Counted from the first letter of the stretch, positions 50,739 to 59,901 are shown. The stretch is DNA of 64,000 bases from Vreelandella glaciei (GCF_013415125.1 NZ_JACCDE010000024.1:22657-86656), one strand, 5' to 3'. The notes: generated by a model from the letters alone, not told the origin. Made by a program: numbers and translations.

Positions 50739-53093
50739 ATGACATCACGAGCACTCATTCTGTGTGAGAAACACTCCGACCAGGCCGACAAAATAGCCCC
50801 TGCTTTAGGTCTTACGCGCAGCGGCAACGCCTACACCGGCACCTGGAATGGCATCACACTTACCTTAGTTTGGGCCGCTGGGCATTTGCTGGCGCCTGTT
50901 GAGCCTTCCGAGGTGAGCCCAGAGGCCAATTGGCGCGATCCCCGCAGTCTTCTGCCCCTACCTACCGCCTTTCCTCAGACGCCTACCGACCGCGGTAAGA
51001 AATACCTGGGAAACCTTAAAAAAGAACTCTCTCAAGCAACAGAAGTATGGTTGGCCACCGATCCAGACCGCGAAGGCGAAGCCATCGGGTACGAGATCCT
51101 GCAATACGCTAAGTACCGCGGTTCGGTGAAGCGGATGTGGCTGACCGGCTCTATGGAAGCGGCCGATGTTCAGGCCGCGGCCAAGCGCCTCAGGAACGCC
51201 GGAGAAACCATATCTTTCTGGCGGGCTCAGCAGGCCCGCGCCAACGCGGATGGCTTCTGGCAGTACCTTGTCCGTGCATACACGGCAACCGCACGCATGG
51301 GCCTTATGGGTAGCGATTTAGCCAAAGGCAAGGGCAAGGCAGGGCTCGTGTCGGCCGGCCGCGTACAGTCCGCCACCCTTGGGCTTGTTGTTACCCTCGA
51401 TCGCGCAATCGAAGCCTTTATTCCCGTCGATCACTACCAGGCAAAGATTACCCTGGGCGGGGGCGAGCTGACCTATTCTCCAGCCACCCCAATAGCTGGC
51501 GCCAGCAGCATCCAACTGCAGGATGACGGCAAGCCAATGTTCCTGGACAGGGCTGCCATGTTGGCCTTCACCAAGCGCTTAGAGACCGTCGATAACGCCG
51601 CCATTCTGGAGGCCGAGACAAAGCAAACAGCCAAACATCCACCGCTGCCATACAGCCTCACAGCGCTTCAGCGAGACATGTCAAAAAAGTACGGCCTCAC
51701 GGCCACACAGACGCTGAAAGCAGCCGATTCAATGCGAAGCGATGGTTACCTGACCTACCCCCGAACAGAGCATGGAGAATTGCCCGCAAGCCTCTATAAC
51801 CGGACCGATCTGTTGGCCATTTTGGGAGGCGCAGCAAAGGCTGATGACACGCTCATGACGCCAGCTCGGCAAGCTGGACGCCGACATTGCATGGAGGGTG
51901 CCGAGGCGCCACGTCCACGCTGTTTTACCGACAAGCCCATGAACCACCACGGGATCATCCCAACGCGCAAGACACCGAACCTGTCAGAACGCACTGAGGC
52001 CGAGCAAAAGGTTTACCTGGCCTGCGCAAAACAATTCATCCAGGCCCTCCTACCAGCCGCTACCGTCGAGTCCCTGAGTGTCCGCGCCAGCATAGATGTT
52101 GAGGACGTGATTGAGCGACAGCCAGCGCTGTTTGCTGGCACCTTCAAACGCATCATTGACCCCGGCTGGATGACTGCTTTCGAGGCCCACAAAGAGCAGA
52201 AAGACCTGCCGCCACTGGTGACCGGCGCTAACACTCCCGTCGAGGCAGTAAGGCTTCATGAGGCACGCACAGAGCCGCCCAAACACTTCACGCTGCACGA
52301 CTTACTGAGCGCAATGCTCAATGCAGGCCGGCACGTCGATGGTGAAGATGCAGAAGCACTCCGAAAAGCTGAAGGGATAGGCACTCCAGCCACTCGGGAT
52401 ACCGTTTTGCAGACGTTGTTTGATCGTGAATACATAACCACCAAGCGTAAGGGCAAACAGCTGCTTATTGTCTCCACCCCGCGAGGCCGCGCATTCATCG
52501 ATAACACCCCCTCCGAACTCTCCGATGTGCGTGTGACAGCCGCCTGGGAGCGCCAGCTCGATGCGATCCAGAATGCACCCAACGACACAGCGGCAAAGCA
52601 TGCCCGTGACACTTTTATAACCGCTCAACGCGACTTCATCACCACCCGTATCAAAGAGGCAATCGACATCATGGGCAATGCACCCGAGGCTGTTTTGGCA
52701 ACGGCCAATGGCCCCACAGAGAACATGGTTTCTGCTGCACGAAAGCTAGCTGCAGCTCGCAGTCTCACGCTACCAGAAGGCATCGAAAAGAGCTTCGAGC
52801 TGTGTCGCTCATTTCTGGACGAAGTAATGCAGCAAACACCGCCACCCACTGACAAGATGAAGGCCTTGGCGATGCGCTTAGCGGATGAGAATGAGGTGAC
52901 ATTGAATGGAGAGCTGACCTCCTTCAGGGAGTGTAAAACATTCATCGACAAGTACATGCAGATCCAGGCACCGACCGCGAGAATGATAGCTGCTGCTGAG
53001 TCTGCAGCGAAGCGCTACAAAGTAACGCTACCCGAGGCTGCCCGCACCTCAATACAAGAGTGCCGCGTGTTCCTAAACGAGCACCCACGCTAG
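50739..53093 (+). CDS. topB: DNA topoisomerase III with a C-terminal repeat domain
   Basis: 784 residues from the ATG at 50739. Toprim domain: LILCEKHSDQADKI and ATDPDREGEA with metal Asp108/Asp110. Catalytic Tyr340 in GYLTYPRTEHGE. The usual C-terminal zinc fingers are absent; residues 659-784 are three copies of a ~43-residue unit (PTENMVSAARKLAAARSL-like, ending in Cys-Arg-x-Phe-Leu). This tail is seen in TopB proteins of conjugative elements. It relaxes and decatenates single-stranded or negatively supercoiled DNA, probably in transfer. Confidence 0.9.
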   Translation: MTSRALILCEKHSDQADKIAPALGLTRSGNAYTGTWNGITLTLVWAAGHLLAPVEPSEVSPEANWRDPRSLLPLPTAFPQTPTDRGKKYLGNLKKELSQATEVWLATDPDREGEAIGYEILQYAKYRGSVKRMWLTGSMEAADVQAAAKRLRNAGETISFWRAQQARANADGFWQYLVRAYTATARMGLMGSDLAKGKGKAGLVSAGRVQSATLGLVVTLDRAIEAFIPVDHYQAKITLGGGELTYSPATPIAGASSIQLQDDGKPMFLDRAAMLAFTKRLETVDNAAILEAETKQTAKHPPLPYSLTALQRDMSKKYGLTATQTLKAADSMRSDGYLTYPRTEHGELPASLYNRTDLLAILGGAAKADDTLMTPARQAGRRHCMEGAEAPRPRCFTDKPMNHHGIIPTRKTPNLSERTEAEQKVYLACAKQFIQALLPAATVESLSVRASIDVEDVIERQPALFAGTFKRIIDPGWMTAFEAHKEQKDLPPLVTGANTPVEAVRLHEARTEPPKHFTLHDLLSAMLNAGRHVDGEDAEALRKAEGIGTPATRDTVLQTLFDREYITTKRKGKQLLIVSTPRGRAFIDNTPSELSDVRVTAAWERQLDAIQNAPNDTAAKHARDTFITAQRDFITTRIKEAIDIMGNAPEAVLATANGPTENMVSAARKLAAARSLTLPEGIEKSFELCRSFLDEVMQQTPPPTDKMKALAMRLADENEVTLNGELTSFRECKTFIDKYMQIQAPTARMIAAAESAAKRYKVTLPEAARTSIQECRVFLNEHPR

Positions 53094-53288
53094 CCGCGCC
53101 GAGAGGTAGGCCGGGCACCCCTTGGGCGGGGCAAGGGCACAAGTACGATCACATCAAAAGCTACCGAACAAGACAATCCCTCGCCAAGGAAGGCGTTCAA
53201 TTTAACACCTGCCAGACGTACCCGCTCACCACCTTTAAAGCACACAGAAAATATCCTTTAAGATTGATAGGAGACGATAGGAACCGTT

Positions 53289-53825
53289 ATGCATGAAGCC
53301 CACCAAGACGACGATGAACTACTGGTTGAAAGCACTAATCAACGTCGCTCACGCCGTACAGTTGATAGAGAGGTACTAGCTCACGAGGCCGAGCTAATGG
53401 TCGGCGCACTGACGGCAGATATAGATGCAATTATGGGGGAGTACACAAGGCAACTACTGGACATCGTTGAACGCATCAGAGAAGCCCAACCACGCACCCA
53501 TGGTGCGGTACTTTTAGATGTTAGTCGGTGTGGTTATGGATGCCTCGGTTGCCCTCACCCGGTATGGCGTAAATGGGTCAACCGACAACAGCATAGCCGG
53601 CATTCTCCATCAACCTGGCATGCTGTGAGAATACAGCGACCAGGGGTAGCAGCAAGAGCGAAATCTGTACCTCAAGAGGCACGGGAACTGATAGCAGAAG
53701 CTCTCGTGCTGATCGAACGTAGGGCACGCTTCATCGACCATTTGAAGCGCATCAATAAGGCCATTGGTACTGCACGTCACTATCGACCAGAGCTAGGCCA
53801 ACATGGCGGCAAAGAGGACAGCTAG
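53289..53825 (+). CDS. conserved conjugative-element protein with a Cys motif
   Basis: 178 residues; AGGAACC precedes the ATG. N-terminal helices (residues 20-70), then CGYGCLGCPHPVWRKWVNR, which resembles the Cys-containing loop of DUF6788-type proteins found in mobile elements, then a helical C-terminus (ELIAEALVLIERRARFIDHL). The function is not known to me. Follows topB by 195 bp on the same strand. Confidence 0.55.
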   Translation: MHEAHQDDDELLVESTNQRRSRRTVDREVLAHEAELMVGALTADIDAIMGEYTRQLLDIVERIREAQPRTHGAVLLDVSRCGYGCLGCPHPVWRKWVNRQQHSRHSPSTWHAVRIQRPGVAARAKSVPQEARELIAEALVLIERRARFIDHLKRINKAIGTARHYRPELGQHGGKEDS

Positions 53826-54207
53826 ACGCTCTTTTTTTTGCGCACCAACTGATTCCTCTATGGCTGGGAGTGTCACTCTACAAGCCGTTTTTGAGACGCT
53901 GAACTGGCCTCAAGCGGGCTTAGATGTTCACCGTAATGGTGAACGCACCATGATGCATCTCACCCATTATATGTGTACTCGCTATGCGCGTTACTCCTTC
54001 CTACGGAGAGCTATACCCATGGGCAACCACCCTTTGGGTATCCTTGTACGGGGGATGGATGACAGTTACTAAATGACCGCGCTGGTAGGTATGAGAGGGT
54101 GGGGGAGAGGTAATACCCCATACGGGAATCAACCTCCATGAAAGCACCTCCTAATACAATATGTATTCCCTTATATATGAGATCCCAAGCGCGCCATTGC
54201 TGACCAA

Positions 54208-54391
54208 GCTGGCGCCTTCGGTGCGTGAGCAACAACGGTGAAAACGTCCTTGTCGGGGTGTGGGAAGGCCACGCCACCGCGCTCTATGCTGGCGCCTTCG
54301 ATGCGTGAGCAGCAACGGTGAAAACGTCCTTGTCGGGGTGTGGGAAGGCCATGCCACCGCGCTCTATGCTGGCGCCTTCGATGCGTGAGCA
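54208..54391. repeat. 80-bp tandem repeat, 2.3 copies
   Basis: Copy 1 54208-54287, copy 2 54288-54367, partial copy 3 54368-54391. Each starts GCTGGCGCCTTCG and contains ACGGTGAAAACGTCCTTGTC. Copies 1 and 2 differ at only three positions. The minus strand can be read as AFPHPDKDVFTVVAHAP in each copy, but no gene frame is maintained. Confidence 0.85.
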
Positions 54392-54421
54392 TGAGGAGAC
54401 AATAGCGGGCTAGAACGAAGT

Positions 54422-54680
54422 TGAATCGGGGCGGTTTAAGGAATTAGAAATCGCAAATATTAGGCGTTTCGAGGCTTGCCTCGTGATAGGCCGCGAAGCG
54501 GCCCATGTGCTTTTCGTGGACAGCAGAAGAAAGATCGCTTGCTCTCCCACAGCAGTCCTGCTTGCTCTAACAAAACGAAGTGACTTGGGGCGTTTTTCCG
54601 GCTTTAACTATAGCAAATCTAGGCGTGTCGTGGCCTGGCTCTTATTCAGCCGCGTAGCGGCTCATGTGCTCTCGTTGACT
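54422..54680. repeat. diverged repeat pair with a conserved hairpin
   Basis: Repeat A 54422-54521 and repeat B 54581-54680 align over ~100 bp, both with GCAAAT..TAGGCGT and ATGTGCT. Each holds a 6-bp hairpin with a 3-base loop: GGCCGC-GAA-GCGGCC (54489-54503) and AGCCGC-GTA-GCGGCT (54648-54662). The outer pair changed from G-C to A-T in both arms, so pairing is conserved while sequence drifts. Confidence 0.65.
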
Positions 54681-55040
54681 CAACGAATAACCGCAACGGT
54701 GAACACAACAAGAAAGCACACCAGGCCGCACATAAAACCATTCAAAAAGTTGTAGAAAAACCTTCTAAAATAGATACGCGCTAACACAGAATACCGCCTA
54801 AAATTAGTCGTTTATATGCAATTCCAGAGATGCTCGTAAACTATCTTTTATTGAGATGGGCGAAGATAGCCGGAGCGACCGCGCCGTATAACTCGAACGA
54901 TTCACGGACTTATAATCAAATCAGGGTAGTTCGGGGGATGTTCCCTGTCCCTGGCCTAAGGCATGCCTAGTCACCGCGGTTTCAAAGCTACGCTCACCAC
55001 TGCCACGGCAACTGCATCATTTTCTTGGAAAGGGAAGACC

Positions 55041-55658
55041 CTATTCCTGACTGGGATATTCCCCCCTGAATTCATCCATGCTCTTGAGCAGGTCCAGGTA
55101 ATCTACCCCACCCGTAATAAGGCGGGTCTTTGTAGCGCGTTCATACATCCACACACTCCATAACTTCATATGCGTTGAGGCGCCTTCAAGGTCCTTGGGC
55201 ATCATCCCTCCCCACTCTGGATCGTCAGCCATAAACTGGAGTGCCCGATCAATGGCGCGATCCAGATCATTTCGGGGCGAGTAAAAGTCAGACAGATGTA
55301 CCTGCTCGGCCAGGATCAAAACCGCAAGCACCGGATAGTTCAGAAACTCTGCAAACTTTTCAATCACATCCCGGCCCAGGCTACTGGCAAGCCTACGTCC
55401 AGTTTTCAAGTGGCTTAGAGTGCTCGGCGCAATGCCAAGGTGGTCGGCTAGGTCTGTGGAAGCCAGCCCTTCGCCAACAGCTTTCTCGAAGATAACCTGA
55501 ACCAACTTATAGCCAGGCGTTTCCGGCTCTATTTGCAGGTAGTCAGTTCTTGGCCCTTTGGGCTTTCCCCTCTGGCCATCCTTAGGGCCTGAACCCCCTT
55601 TACGGATTCCTGCGTCGATGACCTTCTGTAGGTCTTTATCATTTTTTCCCTGATCCAA
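55041..55658 (-). CDS. XRE-family transcriptional regulator
   Basis: 205 residues. Residues ~65-95 are a helix-turn-helix: LASTDLADHLGIAPSTLSHL, then KTGRRLASSLGRD. A Lys/Gly-rich N-terminus (KGGSGPKDGQRGKPKG) and a long helical C-terminus. Probably represses itself and the divergent gene at 55801; ATGAC-GTCAGTAT-GTCAT near 55673-55690 is a candidate operator. Confidence 0.78.
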   Translation of the reverse strand: MDQGKNDKDLQKVIDAGIRKGGSGPKDGQRGKPKGPRTDYLQIEPETPGYKLVQVIFEKAVGEGLASTDLADHLGIAPSTLSHLKTGRRLASSLGRDVIEKFAEFLNYPVLAVLILAEQVHLSDFYSPRNDLDRAIDRALQFMADDPEWGGMMPKDLEGASTHMKLWSVWMYERATKTRLITGGVDYLDLLKSMDEFRGEYPSQE

Positions 55659-55800
55659 GTTTTTCTCCCCATATGACGTCAGTATGTCATCTAGTCAAAT
55701 AGAACTATACCGGATAACAAATTCTAATACTTATTGCCTATCCAGCGCCGCACGCTCAGCGGCAAGATTGCATCGCTACATCTTAACCCAGGAGTAAGCA
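55659..55800. promoter_or_regulatory. divergent promoter region with an inverted repeat
   Basis: Between the XRE gene and the rightward DUF2274-like gene. It contains ATGAC-N8-GTCAT (about 55673-55690) and a TATACC hexamer near 55709, as expected for an autoregulated divergent operator. Confidence 0.4.
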
Positions 55801-56133
55801 ATGCTCATCGGCCGTATTGAACACGATCCCAAAAAACACTTTCCGCTGCAGTTGCCGGAGTCAACGCTTGGCCGCCTTGAACTGTACAAAGAACTTTATC
55901 AGCAGACATTCGGCGAGAAAGTTGCAAATAACGATCTCGTGGACCTAATGCTCACGAATGTCATGGATAGAGACCGTGAATTCAAGCGGTTCTTGAGAGA
56001 GGAGGAACGAAAGAAAAAACTGGAAGCAAAACAACAGGAACGAGGCACAGGAACTAGCCCCTCAGCTGGTGAAGCTGAAACCGAATCTCACGCTGAGGCA
56101 CAAAGCCATCAGCGTGAGCAGCACCAGGCATAA
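55801..56133 (+). CDS. DUF2274-like / ribbon-helix-helix protein
   Basis: 110 residues. IGRIEHDPKKHFPLQLPEST and then LGRLELYKELYQQTFGEKV match the pattern of DUF2274 proteins of conjugative transfer regions (a beta strand followed by two helices). The C-terminal ~40 residues are a charged Glu/Gln/Lys tail. AGGAG precedes the ATG. May bind DNA in the relaxosome or regulate transfer. Confidence 0.55.
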   Translation: MLIGRIEHDPKKHFPLQLPESTLGRLELYKELYQQTFGEKVANNDLVDLMLTNVMDRDREFKRFLREEERKKKLEAKQQERGTGTSPSAGEAETESHAEAQSHQREQHQA

Positions 56134-56138
56134 GGGTA

Positions 56139-56681
56139 CTAGGTCTCGATATGCTGCGCTTGGATGATCTCACACATCTGTTCTACCTGGGGAACAACAC
56201 GTCTCCACTTGGTACGCAGAACACGGTGATTGCCTGTAGCCCAACTGCGCACAGAGGTAACAGCCTCGTCAGCAGCCACGGCTATCTGGCGTGGGGTCAT
56301 TACTTCCATCCAGCGCTCTACAGTAGCTTTGATCTCTTTGGAATCGACCCAAGCACCGCCTTCGATAGCGACGTGCTCGGACATTATTTCATTAAGAGCA
56401 TTGAGCACTTTGTCATATCCGACCTTTCGAGGGACCGCTCCCCCTGTCCAGGTATGAATGGATGCCACGGAAATAGAGCATCCAAGTTTCCCCGTCAGGT
56501 GCTCTGCGATCTTGGCCAGAGTCATGCCGTAATCGTCTCGCAGAGTAGCAATATGTCGAGCCAAGTCACTGTCGGTCTTGCTGCGTTCAGCACGCCCACG
56601 GGTTGTCGGAATGCTGATCTTGATTTCGCAGCCATGCCTCTCGAGCGTGTTGATCAGGTCGTTCAGGAGTGCGTCACGCAT
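56139..56681 (-). CDS. helix-turn-helix protein with two HTH-like segments
   Basis: 180 residues. HTH-like stretches at ~45-75 (MTLAKIAEHLTGKLGCSISV) and at ~125-150 (MTPRQIAVAADEAVTSVRSW). GAGG lies 7 bp before the ATG. Its start codon overlaps the start codon of the rightward sigma-like gene head to head within CATG (56679-56682). Convergent with the DUF2274-like gene (6-bp gap). Likely a regulator of transfer genes. Confidence 0.6.
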   Translation of the reverse strand: MRDALLNDLINTLERHGCEIKISIPTTRGRAERSKTDSDLARHIATLRDDYGMTLAKIAEHLTGKLGCSISVASIHTWTGGAVPRKVGYDKVLNALNEIMSEHVAIEGGAWVDSKEIKATVERWMEVMTPRQIAVAADEAVTSVRSWATGNHRVLRTKWRRVVPQVEQMCEIIQAQHIET

Positions 56682-57255
56682 GACTAACCTCTATGAATAT
56701 TTGGCAAGTCACCCGCCTTCTGAAATGCAGCGACTTGTTGGTTGGACGGCAGCCCGTTTGCATATCCCCAGGCAATGGCAGGAGGACATGAAGCAGGAAA
56801 TATACGTTGCCTGGTTTTCTAAGGAATATGACCCTTCGTATTCCCATGATGCGATCATGAAATATGCTGGTGAGGCGGCTTTCCTCGCGGTCAGCACATG
56901 GCGCCGCCATACCATCCTACCAGTGACCGTTCATAAAGCCGGTCAGGCTGATAGCGAACCCAGGGCTGAGCAGTTTGATCTGATGGCTGAACAGATCCCT
57001 GGTTTCACTGAAGAGTTCAACGACGAAATCGACATTGACCCTGAGGCTTTCGTTGAGACCACTTCGATGGCTTCAGCGCACCTCATCGACCTACCCAAAC
57101 GCTCAGCTCGAACTGAGCTGTCTCATGAAAACTTGTTGGCCCTTCACTGCGAAGGCCTTTCGCCCGCTGAGATCGCAGCCGCAGCGAACATGACCGAGCG
57201 CAGCGTATACCGCAGATTGGAACGTCTTAAACATGGAAACCGTAGTACAGTATAG
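56680..57255 (+). CDS. sigma-70-like helix-turn-helix regulator upstream of the transfer operon
   Basis: 191 residues from the ATG at 56680, which follows AGGAG. The N-terminal ~90 residues resemble sigma region 2 (WQEDMKQEIYVAWFSKEYDP), and the C-terminus is a region-4-type helix-turn-helix (LLALHCEGLSPAEIAAAANM, TERSVYRRLERLKHG). The middle is acidic. The last 23 bases overlap traW, so it belongs to the transfer operon and may control it. Confidence 0.6.
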   Translation: MTNLYEYLASHPPSEMQRLVGWTAARLHIPRQWQEDMKQEIYVAWFSKEYDPSYSHDAIMKYAGEAAFLAVSTWRRHTILPVTVHKAGQADSEPRAEQFDLMAEQIPGFTEEFNDEIDIDPEAFVETTSMASAHLIDLPKRSARTELSHENLLALHCEGLSPAEIAAAANMTERSVYRRLERLKHGNRSTV

Positions 57256-57934
57256 TAAAATTGCCGCGTTATCGGTAGCACTCTTAGGAGCTGCTTTATC
57301 CACTACCGCACTTGCCTCTGATCAGGACCTAGGTGTACTTGGCCCGACTTGGGAAATCGTAGAGCCCGACATGCGGCTGGCGATCGTGGCAGAGGCGCAT
57401 GGTGTCGACTGGGACTCCGTTAATGAGCACCTAGCAGGGCAAGCTCAAAATCATACGAGAGACATCCCCGATTGGTTCGTCCCGATAGCCGAGCATACCG
57501 AAACTCACTTCGTAGATCCGTCCTATACGCTAGGTGAAGACATCGAAGCCTTGAAGCGGCAACCCGATGGTACATACCAGTGGGGAGTCATCTATGAGGC
57601 CGGCACCAAGGTCAACCCCCTCAAGCACATACAGCCAGAGAACTGGCTCCTCGTTGTTGATCTTCGAGCCGATGATCAGCGTGAACTGGCCATGACGTTA
57701 AAGGCCCGCCACCCAGCCAACCTAACAGTAATCGTCACAGCAGGAGATCCAGGCAGTTTGGCGTCTGATCTTGGCCAAGCCGTGTACTTCGCAGAGGAAT
57801 GGCATTTCGATCGGCTGGGCATTACGCATACCCCCTCTTTAGCTGGCGTTCGGGACAGTCATCCTGACGTAATCGAAGTGACCCATTTCGCCTATCCCTA
57901 CGATGTCACCACCCTCGAGGAACACCTGCCATGA
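57233..57934 (+). CDS. traW: TraW-like conjugative transfer protein
   Basis: 233 residues with a signal peptide ending at ALAS (~residue 24). DLGVLGPTWEIVEPDMRLAI near the mature N-terminus is the TraW hallmark, and the C-terminal HFDRLGITHTPSLAGV matches the TraW/TrbC domain. In F-type systems TraW works in the periplasm in pilus assembly. Its stop overlaps traU by 4 bp. Confidence 0.85.
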   Translation: METVVQYSKIAALSVALLGAALSTTALASDQDLGVLGPTWEIVEPDMRLAIVAEAHGVDWDSVNEHLAGQAQNHTRDIPDWFVPIAEHTETHFVDPSYTLGEDIEALKRQPDGTYQWGVIYEAGTKVNPLKHIQPENWLLVVDLRADDQRELAMTLKARHPANLTVIVTAGDPGSLASDLGQAVYFAEEWHFDRLGITHTPSLAGVRDSHPDVIEVTHFAYPYDVTTLEEHLP

Positions 57935-58938
57935 AGAGGTTACTACTCTCTGTTCTGACTGTTGCAGCTCTCACAACGGGGAGCGCCTATAGTGCATCCC
58001 CGTTATCGGGCTCTGCCGCATGTCGGGGAGAGATTTTCAATCCCATCAACGACCCGAACTGGAACAACATGTTTCCGGTAACGGTAGCTGGAATTTCCAT
58101 GGGGGGTGGGTCTAATCCTTCCCTTATGCACATGGACCCAATCTGTTTGTGTCCTGGGCCCTATGGCATCGACATGCCAGGTATCGGCATGACGTTCTGG
58201 GAACCAACGTTCCTCGCTGAAGTGGCGCGAACACCTGGCTGTATGTCGACTCTCGGTGGCACGCAGGTACTAACCGGATACGACTCCCTGACTTCTAACC
58301 AAACGTATGGCTCGGGACGTGGAGATAGCAGCGTTACCAGGATGCAAATCCACTGGTATATCTACCCTCTGTTCAGTGTACTCAACATGATGAGTTCGCT
58401 GGGGTGCATGAATACCTCCGGGTTTAACCTTGCAGACCTCACTGAGGTCGACGCCACTTGGCAGGATGACACTTGGACATCCATTGCATTTCCAGAGTCA
58501 GCTCTCTTCGCCAATCCAGTTGGTGCTCTCTCGTGCATCCCTGACGCCGTAGCTTCTGCAGCGGGTCGCCCCCTAGACATGATGTTCTGGTGTCAGGGTT
58601 CTCAGGGCGTCGTGTATCCCCTCACTGGTTCAAGCACCACTCACAGCTCCCCCCAAGGTGGGAATCTCCACATCCTTGGCAAGTACATGCAGCGTAAGAC
58701 ACGCATGGCGGGCCTGTTATCAACGACCGGCCCTTGGGCTGAATGCCAATCCGTTTACCTGCCGAACATGATTCGCAGCCAATACCGTATTGACCCGGTG
58801 GCCCCTGTTGCCAGCAACCAAACTGCTGTTCTTGGAATGTCCGAGTTCCGCTGGGGGATGCTGCCTCCCGCCAACACCGCTGTTCGTACTGATTCCGCAT
58901 TCTTGATCTGGGTAGGTAAGCAATGCTGCGCACTCTGA
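57931..58938 (+). CDS. traU: TraU-family pilus assembly protein
   Basis: 335 residues, signal peptide (~1-22), then CRGEIFNPINDPNWNNMFPV and a Gly-rich, Cys-rich body (MHMDPICLCPG, CMSTLGG, FWCQGSQG, ending QCCAL). Length and motifs fit TraU of F-type/SXT-type systems, a periplasmic protein needed for DNA transfer. Overlaps trbC by 16 bp. Confidence 0.92.
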   Translation: MKRLLLSVLTVAALTTGSAYSASPLSGSAACRGEIFNPINDPNWNNMFPVTVAGISMGGGSNPSLMHMDPICLCPGPYGIDMPGIGMTFWEPTFLAEVARTPGCMSTLGGTQVLTGYDSLTSNQTYGSGRGDSSVTRMQIHWYIYPLFSVLNMMSSLGCMNTSGFNLADLTEVDATWQDDTWTSIAFPESALFANPVGALSCIPDAVASAAGRPLDMMFWCQGSQGVVYPLTGSSTTHSSPQGGNLHILGKYMQRKTRMAGLLSTTGPWAECQSVYLPNMIRSQYRIDPVAPVASNQTAVLGMSEFRWGMLPPANTAVRTDSAFLIWVGKQCCAL

Positions 58939-59900
58939 CCGCTATTACTTTGACGCTATTCAGCACATCTGCGTTAAGCCAACAAACAACCGTAGAAGCC
59001 GCCCAAGACGCTTTCTCTGCTCTTCAAGGGTCACAGGCGCTTACTGACCTATTCGATGGCCAGAAGAGCCCTGAGGCAATCCTGGAGGCGATGGGGGCGG
59101 ACACAAGCGGATCAACATCTGGCCAAGCAGCCGGCTCTGAGATGCTAGGAAACGTCCGGGCCCAAGGTCAGACCGGGGGGATCGCAGACCCTGAAATGGC
59201 CGCTGAATGGCAAGCACTGAGGGATTCGTTAGACCTAGGTGAACAGGATCGACTGTATTTCTTCATCTCATTTTCAATGCCCGAAAGCTTGATTCGTGGC
59301 TATGCACTTGATGCAGCCAGAGCAGGAGGCGAGCTGGTTCTGCGCGGAGTGGAGCCGGGTATGACGCTCCGTGACTTCACCATGGAGCGCTTGCTGAAGG
59401 TGCTACGTCCGGGAGGCATGACAGCACCGATCCAGATCGACCCGCGACTGTTCGATACCTACGAGATCGAGACCGTGCCCACGATTGTCCTTGCCAAGGA
59501 AGATCCCATGGGCGTGTGTCAGACCGCCAAGCGCCAAATAGGCGAAATCGATGGTCAGCAGCTCGAGTACCAGGGATGCCCTAAGGGCAACCCAGACAAT
59601 TACTGGAAGGCTGAAGGGTCAGTAACTGCCCTATATGCCTTAGAGCAATTCAACAAAGGCGGTGCCGGCAATGCCGAGGTCTACATCAATGCGCTCAAGG
59701 GCGAGGGCGCCGAAAGCGCTCCTGAGCAGGGAGGCGTTGCGTCAGCACAGTGGGAGTCGATGAGCGACGAGCTAGCTGAGCGCAACGCACAACGACTCCG
59801 TGAGCGCTATCAAGGCACTGATCGCGAAGTTTACGACACGCCAATGGGGCCGGCCGTTGGTCCCGCGGGACAGAATATTGATCATCTCTGGGAGGAGTGA
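58923..59900 (+). CDS. trbC: TrbC-type pilus assembly protein
   Basis: 325 residues, signal peptide (MLRTLTAITLTLFSTSALS), an Ala/Gly-rich linker, then the TrbC domain (YFFISFSMPESLIRGYALDA, GGELVLRGVEPGMTL, VPTIVLAKED). The ~70-residue C-terminal extension after QFNKGG is helical. Thioredoxin-like fold without the redox cysteines. Works with TraW in pilus assembly. Confidence 0.85.
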   Translation: MLRTLTAITLTLFSTSALSQQTTVEAAQDAFSALQGSQALTDLFDGQKSPEAILEAMGADTSGSTSGQAAGSEMLGNVRAQGQTGGIADPEMAAEWQALRDSLDLGEQDRLYFFISFSMPESLIRGYALDAARAGGELVLRGVEPGMTLRDFTMERLLKVLRPGGMTAPIQIDPRLFDTYEIETVPTIVLAKEDPMGVCQTAKRQIGEIDGQQLEYQGCPKGNPDNYWKAEGSVTALYALEQFNKGGAGNAEVYINALKGEGAESAPEQGGVASAQWESMSDELAERNAQRLRERYQGTDREVYDTPMGPAVGPAGQNIDHLWEE

Positions 59901-59901
59901 C

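Larger units (their letters stand above)
53826..55040. other. 1.2-kb repeat-rich region without a supported gene
   Basis: The candidate frame at 53803-54072 overlaps the previous gene, has no ribosome-binding site and an unconvincing product. The region holds 80-bp tandem repeats (54208-54391), a diverged pair of ~100-bp repeats with hairpins (54422-54521 and 54581-54680), and AT-rich DNA from 54770 to 55040. A replication or transfer origin, or structured RNA, are possibilities. Confidence 0.45.

Noticed and set aside
53803..54072. 89-codon plus-strand frame
   Set aside because: Overlaps the preceding gene, has no clear ribosome-binding site and no recognisable product.
54208..54391. CRISPR array
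   Set aside because: The units are 80 bp and directly adjacent without unique spacers, with no cas genes nearby.
54151..54392. Overlapping minus-strand frames in the 80-bp repeats
   Set aside because: Products are just repeat translations in different frames; nothing indicates selection on protein.
56151..56687. 178-codon plus-strand frame
   Set aside because: Exact antisense of the 180-residue regulator, which has better start signals and helix-turn-helix content.
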